64,000 nt of DNA from Oscillospiraceae bacterium (lineage in GTDB: Bacteria > Bacillota > Clostridia > Oscillospirales > Ruminococcaceae), in assembly GCA_017432285.1 (NCBI GenBank), contig JAFRJM010000010.1, positions 174,922 to 238,921 on the forward strand. The letters are read 5' to 3'. Positions 37,486 through 45,855 of this stretch are shown here, in pieces. The notes below the pieces were generated by a model, which saw nothing but the letters and a program-made list of their open reading frames with translations, searched no databases and was not told where the DNA came from. Every line of letters starts with the position of its first letter. Positions within the stretch are counted from its first letter, which is position 1. The translations under genes and the position numbers were made by a program.

Positions 37486-37812
37486 CTACTTCATCAATTT
37501 CTGGAGAACGTTGACCAGTTCATCTATAGCCGCATCATTCCCTTCGCGGATGTCATCAGCGACACATCCTCGTATATGTCCGGCGAGCATTACTTTATTG
37601 AAACTGTTCAATGCTGCCTGAGCGGCGGATACCTGTGTCAGTATCTCAGGACAATAGGCACCGCGCTCTACCATCCCTCTGATACCGCGTATCTGTCCTT
37701 CTATCCGATTTAATCTGCAAACGAGATCCTTCATCTCTTCCGCTGATCTTTCCTTGGATTCATGGACGAAACAGCAGTCTTTGTTCTCTTCAAGTTCAAT
37801 TTTGTTTGCCAT
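37486..37812 (-). CDS. csoR: CsoR copper-sensing repressor
   Basis: 108 residues, DUF156 family, all-helical. The Cu(I) ligands follow the canonical spacing C54-x24-H79-x3-C83 (YCPEIL, AGHIRGC), and the RLNRIEGQIRGIRGM helix matches. The extra N-terminal Cys13-Cys14 pair is not part of the usual site. Family knowledge: apo-protein binds DNA; copper binding releases it. It should control itself and the copper ATPase, given the operator in its promoter. Confidence 0.92.
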   Translation of the reverse strand: MANKIELEENKDCCFVHESKERSAEEMKDLVCRLNRIEGQIRGIRGMVERGAYCPEILTQVSAAQAALNSFNKVMLAGHIRGCVADDIREGNDAAIDELVNVLQKLMK

Positions 37813-37848
37813 TTCAATACCTCAAAAAAACTGTTTCCAAAACAAATA

Positions 37849-37874
37849 ATATACCCCCATGGGGTATATGTCAA
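37849..37874 (-). promoter_or_regulatory. csoR-copA promoter with CsoR-type operator
   Basis: The palindrome ATATACCCC-CAT-GGGGTATAT (37849-37869) has the TACCC...GGGTA form of CsoR operators. Read on the minus strand it is held between a perfect -35 TTGACA (37874-37869) and TATTAT (37851-37846), 17 bp apart. A bound repressor would block RNA polymerase directly. Confidence 0.8.
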
Positions 37875-37970
37875 TACAATACTATCGATGGATTAAGCGA
37901 TTCTTAATCTTTTGTCCCATTTTTTCTTAAGGAGTAAACAGCTATCATTATTAGCGTGGAGGAAAACACT

Positions 37971-38657
37971 ATGTACAACATCCTTTTCTGTGATGATGAA
38001 CAGGACATCATCAACGCGTTGAAGATATATCTTTCTGATCCTAACTACACCTTTTATGAGGCTAATAACGGCAAGGAAGCTCTTGAGATCATCGAGCAGC
38101 ATGAGATCCATCTTGTCCTGATGGATATTATGATGCCTGTTATGAACGGTATTATGTCACTGACAGAACTAAGGAAAATCAGCAATGTTCCTGTGATCTT
38201 TCTCACAGCCAAGAGTGAGGATGCTGACATGCTTCTGGGCCTGAATGTCGGCGCAGATGATTACATCACCAAACCTTTTAATCCCCTGGAAGTAACTGCC
38301 CGTGTAAGATCCCATCTCAGGAGATATATGCAGCTTGGAGGCGGGAAAATCAATACAGACACATATCAGATTGGCGGCATTGAACTGGATGACAGAGCAA
38401 AAACAGTTACTCTTGACGGAGAACCTGTGAGCCTTACACCTACAGAATATGAGATCCTTAAACTGCTGATGCAGAACCCGGGAAAAGTGTTTTCTCCTAA
38501 AGCCCTCTACCAGACTATCTGGAATGAAACGCCATTAGGTTGTGAAAATACGTTAGCAGTACATATCAGGCACATCAGAGAAAAAATAGAGATAAACCCT
38601 GCCGAACCAAGATACCTCAAGGTAGTGTGGGGACAAGGTTATAAAATCGAGCCGTGA
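37971..38657 (+). CDS. OmpR-family response regulator (VanR-like)
   Basis: 228 residues from the ATG at 37971 (GGAGGA upstream; the in-frame GTG five codons earlier lies before it). Receiver domain with acidic DDE (8-10), phospho-acceptor Asp52 (LVLMDIMMP) and K in TKPF; C-terminal winged helix (about 130-228, SLTPTEYEILKLL, HIRHIREKIE). Partner of the sensor kinase two genes downstream. The likely targets are the operon itself and envelope genes, unproven. Confidence 0.9.
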   Translation: MYNILFCDDEQDIINALKIYLSDPNYTFYEANNGKEALEIIEQHEIHLVLMDIMMPVMNGIMSLTELRKISNVPVIFLTAKSEDADMLLGLNVGADDYITKPFNPLEVTARVRSHLRRYMQLGGGKINTDTYQIGGIELDDRAKTVTLDGEPVSLTPTEYEILKLLMQNPGKVFSPKALYQTIWNETPLGCENTLAVHIRHIREKIEINPAEPRYLKVVWGQGYKIEP

Positions 38658-38695
38658 GTTGCTCATAGAAAAAATACTTATAATCGGAGACAAAA

Positions 38696-38815
38696 ATGGA
38701 ACACTCCAAATTATGGATAGCAAAAGTTGTCGCACTTCTATTATTCACTACCGCGTCTTTGCTTCTTCTTATAAACAGAATCAGGCGCCTTATCGTTAAA
38801 GGAGAGGAAAGATGA
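38696..38815 (+). CDS. 39-residue single-pass membrane peptide between regulator and kinase
   Basis: Frame of 39 codons from the ATG at 38696 to TGA at 38813-38815, with CGGAGA six bases upstream. Product: a short N-terminus, one hydrophobic helix (about 8-25: IAKVVALLLFTTASLLLL) and a basic tail (NRIRRLIVKGEER). The stop overlaps the kinase ATG (ATGA), as in real coupled genes. Position and topology resemble small membrane regulators of sensor kinases. It is too short for ordinary gene callers. Confidence 0.6.
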   Translation: MEHSKLWIAKVVALLLFTTASLLLLINRIRRLIVKGEER

Positions 38816-40764
38816 AAAAGTTCACCCGTTCCATACCCGGAAAAACTATAATCTTCATCCTGCTCATAATATGCTGTATCATTTGCGGTTCCAGCATTCT
38901 ATGCGAATTAGTATACTGGGACGCGGACATGTTTTATGTCACGGAAGACACCTTTATCGAACAGCACCTGTACGAAATGGTACGATCCAGAGAAGATGAC
39001 CTTATCTGGAATATGCCTATGGATCCTGAACTATACACTGAAACCGGTTATATTAATCGCTACTATGGCGAAAACAGGACCAACCTTCTTATTCAATACG
39101 ATCTTATAACTCCTCAGGGTGTGGAGCGTATCTTCAGCAACACACCTTCTATAGACGAGATCATATATCAGTCCTATTACACAGGAGCGTGGGACGAGGA
39201 AGGACGTTTTAATCGGGAATATATTGATCCTTCCTCCATTACTTCACAAAATAATGAAAGCGGTCAGGAAATACCTGCCGAATACTATCACCTGACTATG
39301 GGACTGAGAAAAGATCTTCTTGTAGATGATGAATTTCGTGCAGTGACACAGCTTATACACTATGAATATATGCTGCACAGATATGCAGTCCCGTCAGCGA
39401 TTATTTCGGGTATAATAGCTGTCATTCTGTTCGTATTGCTTATGAGCGTATCAGCACGCCATCCAGATACTGACGAGATCGTCCCCGGCATATTGAACTG
39501 GGTTCCTTTCGACGTCATGACAGTTATAATTGGAGCAGCCTGTTTCCTTATCGGACTGACAGTAGTCGAGACTGTTGAGAATATTCCCAAGGTGCTTGGA
39601 TACACTCTGATTATATTTCTGTGCTTAATGGCTATAGTAGTATTACTCAGCCTGTTCATCGGTTGGTGTATGGGCCTGGCGGCAAGGATAAAACAGCAGA
39701 ATTTAATTAGAAACACTCTGTGCTGGAAATTGTGCTCGCTTCTTTATAAGCTCATCCTTATCCCTGTAAGATGGCTGTTCAACTTCATACGTACGATCCC
39801 TTTTATGTGGAAAGCACTGGTGCTATGGGTCATTTATTGTATTTTTGAAATAATTCTGATATCAGAAGGCTCACGCAGTACGATCCTTTTATTCCAGGGA
39901 TGGACCTCACTGTTTCTGCTCTACTGTATCTACGCGATGTTCAAAGTCAACAGAAAAGCAAAGAGTATTTCTAACGGATATTATGAACAGAGCAATGACA
40001 ACAGCCTGCTACTTGGTTTCAGAGACATGGATCGCAGCTTGACTCAGATCAACTCCGGACTTTCAATAGCCGTCGAACAGCGTATGAAAAGTGAACGGAT
40101 GAAAACAGAGCTGATCACCAACGTTTCACACGATATAAAGACTCCTCTGACATCTATAATCAACTATGCCGATCTCATAGGGAAAGAAGAGACAGACAAC
40201 ACTACGATCAAGGAATATGCTGACGTTCTCCACAGACAGTCTGTGAAGCTCAAACGACTGATAGATGACCTGATCGAAGCTTCCAAAGCTTCCACCGGCA
40301 ACATTGAGCTGAACATGGAGCAATGTGACCTGAATGTCATAATCCCCCAGATCACAGGAGAATATGAAGACCGATTGAATGAAATTGGACTGTCTTTGAT
40401 AACAAAAGTTCCTGATGAGCCTGTGATGATAATGGCAGACGGAAGAAGGCTCTGGAGGATATTCGACAACCTCATGGGCAACATCCTTAAGTATTCTCTG
40501 CCGGGGACCCGTGTCTATATCACAATGGTCCGTCAGAATGGAGAGGCTATAATAGTATTCAAGAATACATCCCGCGACCAGATCGATCTCTCCCCTGAAG
40601 AACTAACAGAACGTTTCGTCCGCGGTGATGAATCCAGAAACACAGAAGGCAACGGTCTCGGCCTTTCAATTGCAAAAAGTCTTGTTGAACTTCAAGGCGG
40701 AGCAATGTCTCTATATGCTGACGGAGACCTGTTCAAGGTCATCCTACGCTTCCCATTGATCTGA
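38812..40764 (+). CDS. Sensor histidine kinase
   Basis: 650 residues. One N-terminal helix (about 8-30), an outside domain (30-195), then about five more membrane helices (200-375), HisKA with the phospho-acceptor His440 (NVSHDIKTPLTSIINY) and a C-terminal HATPase domain with N box, DGRRLWRIFDNLMGNILKY, G1-type and GNGLGLSIAKSLVELQGG motifs. The multi-helix sensor is larger than in simple VanS kinases. Expected to phosphorylate the regulator at 37971. The lipoprotein gene that follows could be part of the sensory unit. Confidence 0.9.
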   Translation: MKKFTRSIPGKTIIFILLIICCIICGSSILCELVYWDADMFYVTEDTFIEQHLYEMVRSREDDLIWNMPMDPELYTETGYINRYYGENRTNLLIQYDLITPQGVERIFSNTPSIDEIIYQSYYTGAWDEEGRFNREYIDPSSITSQNNESGQEIPAEYYHLTMGLRKDLLVDDEFRAVTQLIHYEYMLHRYAVPSAIISGIIAVILFVLLMSVSARHPDTDEIVPGILNWVPFDVMTVIIGAACFLIGLTVVETVENIPKVLGYTLIIFLCLMAIVVLLSLFIGWCMGLAARIKQQNLIRNTLCWKLCSLLYKLILIPVRWLFNFIRTIPFMWKALVLWVIYCIFEIILISEGSRSTILLFQGWTSLFLLYCIYAMFKVNRKAKSISNGYYEQSNDNSLLLGFRDMDRSLTQINSGLSIAVEQRMKSERMKTELITNVSHDIKTPLTSIINYADLIGKEETDNTTIKEYADVLHRQSVKLKRLIDDLIEASKASTGNIELNMEQCDLNVIIPQITGEYEDRLNEIGLSLITKVPDEPVMIMADGRRLWRIFDNLMGNILKYSLPGTRVYITMVRQNGEAIIVFKNTSRDQIDLSPEELTERFVRGDESRNTEGNGLGLSIAKSLVELQGGAMSLYADGDLFKVILRFPLI

Positions 40765-40780
40765 GATTATGGTGGTAATC

Positions 40781-41188
40781 ATGAATCATAAATTTCTAGC
40801 TTTGACGATGGCTGCCGTTCTAAGTGTCGCTTTATGCTCCTGTATCGGTACAACTTCAGAGGTCAGCGTAGATCTAGGTTCTTCAGACTTGTTTACAGAA
40901 AGTGATCTGAGCGATGCAGCTGATGCAATCAAAAAATATTTTTCTAATTTTGAAGGATGTACGCTGCATTCCCTGACCTATGCCGGTGATGAAAGAAGCA
41001 ATAAAGAAGCAGAATATCATCTTTCACACGATATCGTATATGATGAATATGCCGTTTTCGACTCTTCTTTCCATTCACCTAAAAAATCATACGGAGGATG
41101 GACTGCAGATACTGAATATACCTGGTCATGGGTCCTCGGGCGAAACGATAAAGGTGCATGGACAGTGATCAATTACGGTTACTGCTAA
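40781..41188 (+). CDS. Small lipoprotein
   Basis: 135 residues from the ATG at 40781. The signal peptide ends in ALCSC with a lipobox-like LCSC, so the mature protein would be lipid-anchored outside. The rest (SSDLFTESDLSDAADAIKKYF, C-terminal WSWVLGRNDKGAWTVINYGYC) is a compact domain of unknown family. Starts soon after the kinase stop and ends before a strong terminator, so it is the last gene of the two-component operon. An in-frame ATG at 40769 is an alternative start. Confidence 0.7.
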   Translation: MNHKFLALTMAAVLSVALCSCIGTTSEVSVDLGSSDLFTESDLSDAADAIKKYFSNFEGCTLHSLTYAGDERSNKEAEYHLSHDIVYDEYAVFDSSFHSPKKSYGGWTADTEYTWSWVLGRNDKGAWTVINYGYC

Positions 41189-41203
41189 TGTAGATATCTA
41201 CAT

Positions 41204-41240
41204 GCAAAAAGCACGCTGTGAAATCCAGCGTGCTTTTTGC
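41204..41240. terminator. Bidirectional terminator
   Basis: Perfect 15-bp stem GCAAAAAGCACGCTG / CAGCGTGCTTTTTGC around a seven-base loop, between the lipoprotein gene and the convergent pepD. Confidence 0.9.
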
Positions 41241-41251
41241 TTATACTGTAA

Positions 41252-42682
41252 TTATTTAGCTCTGCGTATCACTTCACAAAGCACATCAAAAGCTCTGTCA
41301 AACGAACCAAGATCCAGATACTCCTCCGGGGTGTGTTCACCCTCAGCTACAGGACCATAAGTGATAATGTCAAGATCAGGACGGAGGCCCTTGAACACAC
41401 CGCACTCCAGGCCGCCATGAGTTGACATCTCTGTCATCTCTATCCCTCGCTCAGCAAGCACCTCTTTAAGGATATCTCTAAGTGAGGATTCCGCACTGTA
41501 TCCCCATCCGGTTATTCTGTCTTTGATCTCAACTTTCCAGCCAAGAATACTGCCAAGGATACTTAGCTGATCTGCCAAAGTATCGGTATGACTTTCAAGA
41601 GCTGAGCGGATTAGGTCTGTAATTACGATCTCGTTCTCCGTTGTTTTGATGACACCTGCGTTCAGCGATGATGTCGTGAGGCCTTCAATTGCCATTGACC
41701 GGTGTTTAAATCCGTCAGGCATCAGGAACGTAAAATCAAGAAAACTGTCACTGCACTTCTTGGTAAGCCTGTTATCCGACTCAACTTCTTTTAACTCAAG
41801 ACGGACATCAGGATCGCTGAACTCAAGTTCCTTTTTGAAATCACGCTCGGTCCTTCTGATGACCTCAGTGATATCCTTAAAAGATTTGTCAGACACAAAT
41901 ACAGCATCCGCTTCTCTGGGTATTGCATTGTATTGCATACCGCCGTTGAACGATACCATCTGCACATCCGCTCCATTTTTCTTCAGTTCCTGAAGAGCAC
42001 GGACAAGAAGCAGGTTTGCGTTTCCTAGCTCAAGATGGATCATAGCCCCGGAATGGCCGCCATTTAGGCCGCGAATAGACAGAAGATATGCTTTTCCATC
42101 ATTGGGTTCTTTCTCAAGAGGAAGAGTCATGACTGCAGTTGCTCCGCCAGCAGAACTTACATATGTCCCTACTTCCCCGCCGGCATCAAGATTGATATAT
42201 CTGCTTCCGTGAACGTCTTCCGGTTTGAGGTTACCGGCTCCGATCAGGCCTACTTCCTCCATAGCGGTGAAGACACAGGATAGACCAGGATGCTCAAGTT
42301 CATCATCATCCAGAACTGCCAGCATATAAGCCACACCGTATCCGTCGTCTGCACCTAACGTCGTTCCGCGAGCCTTAAGCAGATCTCCGTCAACATAAAG
42401 ATCAAGCGGATCTTTTTCAAAGTCATGCTCGACACCTTTATTCTTTTCGTTGACCATGTCTGTGTGGGCCTGCAGCACAAGGACAGGAGCATCCTCATAC
42501 CCGGGAGACGCCGGCTTGTCCACGATCACATTCCATACTTCGTCCTGCTTGTATTCCAGACCACGCTCTTTAGCAAATGCTACGATGTAGTCGCTTACAG
42601 CTTTCTCATTCCTGGATCCTCTTGGAATCTGTGAAATGGCGTTGAAATAAAAGCACTGTTTTTTGCTAAGATCAAATTCCAT
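41252..42682 (-). CDS. pepD: Xaa-His dipeptidase (aminoacyl-histidine dipeptidase)
   Basis: 476 residues from the ATG at 42682 (AAGGAG upstream). M20 metallopeptidase: HTDMV (zinc His/Asp), GADDGYGVA, EEVGLIGA and DAGGE metal ligands, dimerisation domain about 190-390 and C-terminal THGGLECGVF. It cleaves dipeptides including those with C-terminal His in the cytoplasm. The next gene on the same strand is an ECF S component 30 bp upstream, so they may be cotranscribed. Confidence 0.93.
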   Translation of the reverse strand: MEFDLSKKQCFYFNAISQIPRGSRNEKAVSDYIVAFAKERGLEYKQDEVWNVIVDKPASPGYEDAPVLVLQAHTDMVNEKNKGVEHDFEKDPLDLYVDGDLLKARGTTLGADDGYGVAYMLAVLDDDELEHPGLSCVFTAMEEVGLIGAGNLKPEDVHGSRYINLDAGGEVGTYVSSAGGATAVMTLPLEKEPNDGKAYLLSIRGLNGGHSGAMIHLELGNANLLLVRALQELKKNGADVQMVSFNGGMQYNAIPREADAVFVSDKSFKDITEVIRRTERDFKKELEFSDPDVRLELKEVESDNRLTKKCSDSFLDFTFLMPDGFKHRSMAIEGLTTSSLNAGVIKTTENEIVITDLIRSALESHTDTLADQLSILGSILGWKVEIKDRITGWGYSAESSLRDILKEVLAERGIEMTEMSTHGGLECGVFKGLRPDLDIITYGPVAEGEHTPEEYLDLGSFDRAFDVLCEVIRRAK

Positions 42683-42712
42683 GTTTTTCTCCTTATCTCT
42701 CATGCTGATATA

Positions 42713-43198
42713 TTATATCTTTAACGCTTTCTGGACTTTTTTGCTGAGGATTATTCCAGCAACAAAAGGAACAGCATCTGCAACAGAAGCTACCAGGCCT
42801 CTGATGAATTTAGCTGACAACGGTAGATTGAACAGCAACGACTCGACCAGAGTCTTTATTACACCTATTCCTATAAATACGGCTACACATGCTATCAACA
42901 CTCTAAGTGCCGTATTCTCTGTCTTTTTGAACAGGGAACCGCATACCAATCCAATAAACAACTGGCCCATAGCCCATCCAATCGGGAATGTCCCGCTGTA
43001 TAGCAGATTGCTGATAATACAACCAAGTACCCCTACGATCGTCCCTTCTACTCCATATATACATAGAAAAACGCCAAACACCAGATACCCAAAATCAGTT
43101 CTTATCTGGTTGATAAGCGGTATTTTCACCGTATAGGACAAAACTACGTAAAGAGCGATGCCCATACCCAGATATGTGATAGTCTTATTGCTATTCAT
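42713..43198 (-). CDS. ECF transporter S component
   Basis: 161 residues, about six helices. Opening TITYLGMGIALYVVLSYTVKIPL with small-residue helix I, and LGCIISNLLYSGTFPIGWAMGQLFIGLVCG, match ECF-type substrate subunits of about 160-190 residues. AAGGAGG lies before the ATG. No ATPase or T gene is beside it. Substrate unknown. Confidence 0.75.
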   Translation of the reverse strand: MNSNKTITYLGMGIALYVVLSYTVKIPLINQIRTDFGYLVFGVFLCIYGVEGTIVGVLGCIISNLLYSGTFPIGWAMGQLFIGLVCGSLFKKTENTALRVLIACVAVFIGIGVIKTLVESLLFNLPLSAKFIRGLVASVADAVPFVAGIILSKKVQKALKI

Positions 43199-43210
43199 CC
43201 TTTTTCCTCC

Positions 43211-43783
43211 TTAGTCCCGATGGAATCTTTTCTTCAATTCAAGAGCAAGATCACTGTGGAAAGCAACAGCTCCAAGAATGCTTAATACTGAAGAGATCCC
43301 GCCGAGGACCATCATAGGCCAGTTTAACTTCAGCCAACCAAGCAAAGAAGCTATGGAAAACGCCAGAGCAAAAATGAAAAGCCAGATCATCGGCATTGCA
43401 TTCTGTCTCTGTCTCTTATAGTCAGCCAGATAAATTACAGCGACAAACAGCAATCCTGAAAAACCGATTATTGGGATGACGAAATCCGCCCAACCGGGTG
43501 CCAGACAGTAATCTATAAGCCCCAAAAGAACAGATGCTTTCCAGATCACCTTTGCAGTCTGAGAAATCATGTTTCGTTCAACGATATCCGGAGACAGAAT
43601 CAAACTCCAGAAAGAATACACCGCCCAGATAACTACGACAGACCATGCTTTTCCACCGACATAATAGTTTACTATCGGGCAAATGACACACGTTGCCAGA
43701 GACAGCCACTCCAGGACTTTTCCTATTTTCTCTATCCGTCTGGACCGCTTTGTACGTTCAGGGTAGATCAGATCAATTTGCAT
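43211..43783 (-). CDS. Membrane protein coupled to the acyltransferase gene (DUF6320-like)
   Basis: 190 residues from the ATG at 43783, which overlaps the stop of the acyltransferase gene by 11 bp and has GGGAG upstream. Five or six hydrophobic segments (about 24-180). A membrane domain of this type next to alcohol acetyltransferase-like genes has been labelled DUF6320 in other Bacillota; I recall this association but cannot check it. Function unknown; presumably a partner of the acyltransferase. Confidence 0.55.
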   Translation of the reverse strand: MQIDLIYPERTKRSRRIEKIGKVLEWLSLATCVICPIVNYYVGGKAWSVVVIWAVYSFWSLILSPDIVERNMISQTAKVIWKASVLLGLIDYCLAPGWADFVIPIIGFSGLLFVAVIYLADYKRQRQNAMPMIWLFIFALAFSIASLLGWLKLNWPMMVLGGISSVLSILGAVAFHSDLALELKKRFHRD

Positions 43784-45254
43784 CAATCTCACTCCCTTCC
43801 ACTCTCACCGGTATTTCTGCATCTGTGAGAAGTTTATACAGTCTCTCTTCAAAGGACGGATCCGCAGTGTGTTTTGAGATCGAAAATACTGTTTTATTTC
43901 CGAACGAAACAACTGAACACCCTGCTCTTTGCACAGAACCTCCGCCTAAGACAAAATCGAATCTGTCTATGAACTGTTCCATATCTGCAGGGACAGTGCA
44001 CTGCCCCAGATTCGAAAGAGTATTTGAAACTATACCGTCGCCGAGGAAGCCGTATACTACCTCCGCAACAGGCTTCTTCAGGAATACGGGTACAAACTGC
44101 AGAGATTTCACTAGCAGCACAGCAGCATACATCATCTCATCCATGCATTCTTTTGTCCCTTTTTCCCGGATCTGCTGCATTATGTTGGGTATCATTTCCT
44201 CAACAGTAGTGATCTCTTCCAACGAAAAAACAGCGCTGAAATATAGAGAGAAATTACGTACAGTTCTGCTGTCATAATACTTCCTCATATTTACAGGGAC
44301 CTGGATCTGTACTGTACCTTCCCGTTCCTCCGTAGCATATTTATTCGCTAAAAACATCAGGCTTAGAAGATAAGCTGTGACCGTCCCACCGTATTCCTTG
44401 CTGACCTGCCTGAGCTTTTGAGTATCTATCACAAAGTGGATGACCTGGCACGGGCACAGTCTTGATAGCTTTCCGCTCATCTGAGTAGCAAGTTTTCCCA
44501 TGAACCCGGAAGCTGATTTCTGCTTCTCCACTCTTAAGAAAGCGTTTTCCGTTTCAGAAGGATCCGGAATAGCATCCACATCCCAAACTGTATCATCATA
44601 TGAAATATCATTGCCTAGAAGTCTGAGATACTCTGCTGTCAGTGACTTGAGGAAGATCATTCCTCCAGTTCCGTCACACAACACATGGAACAGCTCAAGA
44701 CTGATCCTGTTGCCGAAATACAGCACTCTGAAAGATTGTGACCCGCTGCGGGAGATCGATATTGGCTGGCATGGAATCGAATGGTCCTTCTCAACAATAA
44801 AGCGTCTTTTTGCGGAATCCAGATAATACCAGAAGAAACCTCTTTTTAAAGTGGTAGCAAAAACTGGAAACCTTTTAATTGTGATGGTCAGAGCCATTTG
44901 AAGGATTTCTGGGACAATATCCTCTTTCAGGTATACAGAAAGACGAAAGATAGCCATCTTTCCCCGTTTCATTGACAAAGGATATATCTTAGCAGCATTG
45001 TCAAGAGGGAACCACAAGGTCGCAGGTCTGGCATAGAAACCGCCAAGACGTTCAGGCGATATCAGCGAACGAATAATATCATCAGAAAACCCACGGTCTC
45101 TGTAAAAAGAGATCGCTTTTTCGAAATCTTCCTCGATCAGCCTGTTCTGCTGTATGGATAGTGCCAGACGTTTCCTCAATTCGGGAAGCATTTCTTCATA
45201 CAGCGGATCCTTTTTTGCCAACTCTGGAAATACGATTCGCCCTTTATCGCTCAT
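43773..45254 (-). CDS. Condensation-domain (alcohol acetyltransferase-like) acyltransferase
   Basis: 493 residues; GGAGGA before the ATG. CAT/condensation-superfamily fold with the catalytic HXXXDG motif FHVLCDGTGGM and later structural stretches SKEYGGTVTAYLLSLMFLA and VPVNMRKYYDSRTVRNFSLYFSA. This is the pattern of yeast alcohol acetyltransferase, PapA5 and bacterial wax-ester-like enzymes. Predicted: transfer of an acyl group from CoA to an alcohol or lipid. Acceptor unknown. Confidence 0.78.
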   Translation of the reverse strand: MSDKGRIVFPELAKKDPLYEEMLPELRKRLALSIQQNRLIEEDFEKAISFYRDRGFSDDIIRSLISPERLGGFYARPATLWFPLDNAAKIYPLSMKRGKMAIFRLSVYLKEDIVPEILQMALTITIKRFPVFATTLKRGFFWYYLDSAKRRFIVEKDHSIPCQPISISRSGSQSFRVLYFGNRISLELFHVLCDGTGGMIFLKSLTAEYLRLLGNDISYDDTVWDVDAIPDPSETENAFLRVEKQKSASGFMGKLATQMSGKLSRLCPCQVIHFVIDTQKLRQVSKEYGGTVTAYLLSLMFLANKYATEEREGTVQIQVPVNMRKYYDSRTVRNFSLYFSAVFSLEEITTVEEMIPNIMQQIREKGTKECMDEMMYAAVLLVKSLQFVPVFLKKPVAEVVYGFLGDGIVSNTLSNLGQCTVPADMEQFIDRFDFVLGGGSVQRAGCSVVSFGNKTVFSISKHTADPSFEERLYKLLTDAEIPVRVEGSEIDAN

Positions 45255-45395
45255 TGGATCCTCCGAAGATTATTGCATCTATTATAGCCTATTTTTAAAA
45301 AGAAAAAAGGACACAGTCCACACTGTGCCTTCCCTGTTACTTTACATTAAACCGTCATAAAGGGTAAAATCACTATATATTATAGAAGGAGTTAT

Positions 45396-45437
45396 TTGTT
45401 CGGTCTGCCGTTCCAGTGCCGACATTTGTTAACATGA
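45396..45437 (+). CDS. Possible 13-residue leader peptide before gtrA-like gene
   Basis: AGAAGGAG at 45384-45391 is followed four bases later by TTG and 13 codons (LFGLPFQCRHLLT) ending in TGA at 45435-45437, which overlaps the GtrA ATG at 45434 (ATGA). The GtrA start itself has no ribosome binding site, so translation could enter through this short frame. TTG start and short spacing make it tentative. Confidence 0.3.
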   Translation: MFGLPFQCRHLLT

Positions 45438-45814
45438 CAAAGAAACAAGAGATCAAACAAGTCATTCTTTACATCTTAATAGCAGCTTCGGCAGGAATTA
45501 TCCAGGCAGGATCTTTCGCTCTTTTCGAGGAAGTCCTGAATATGCCTTACTGGCCAAGTTACCTTATTTCCCTGGTGTTAAGCATCCTCTGGAACTTCAC
45601 CATCAACAGAAAATACACTTTCAAATCTACATCCAACCTGCCAAGAGCAATGCTGCTTGTAGCCCTTTTCTATGTAATATTCACTCCCCTTTCTACTATC
45701 ATCGGAGATAAGCTGACTGCTGCCGGATGGAACGATTATATCGTCCTTGCTCTTACGATGATCGTCAACCTAGTCACAGAATTCCTTTACCAAAAACACA
45801 TTGTATTTAAATGA
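45434..45814 (+). CDS. GtrA-like membrane protein
   Basis: 126 residues from the ATG at 45434; a GTG at 45416 is also in frame and neither has a normal ribosome binding site directly upstream. Four transmembrane helices with the GtrA pattern (YILIAASAGIIQAGSFALFEEVL, NFTINRKYTFK, NLVTEFLYQKHIVFK). GtrA proteins are thought to flip or bind undecaprenyl-phosphate-glucose. The GT2 at 14615 is the type of partner they work with. Confidence 0.82.
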   Translation: MTKKQEIKQVILYILIAASAGIIQAGSFALFEEVLNMPYWPSYLISLVLSILWNFTINRKYTFKSTSNLPRAMLLVALFYVIFTPLSTIIGDKLTAAGWNDYIVLALTMIVNLVTEFLYQKHIVFK

Positions 45815-45855
45815 TCTGTTACGACTGTATTAACCGGCACTATGCGAGGTAAAAA

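Noticed and set aside
45301-45330. Inverted repeat upstream of the acyltransferase gene
   Set aside because: Stem is interrupted by a bulge and lacks a convincing T-tract, so no terminator or operator is claimed.
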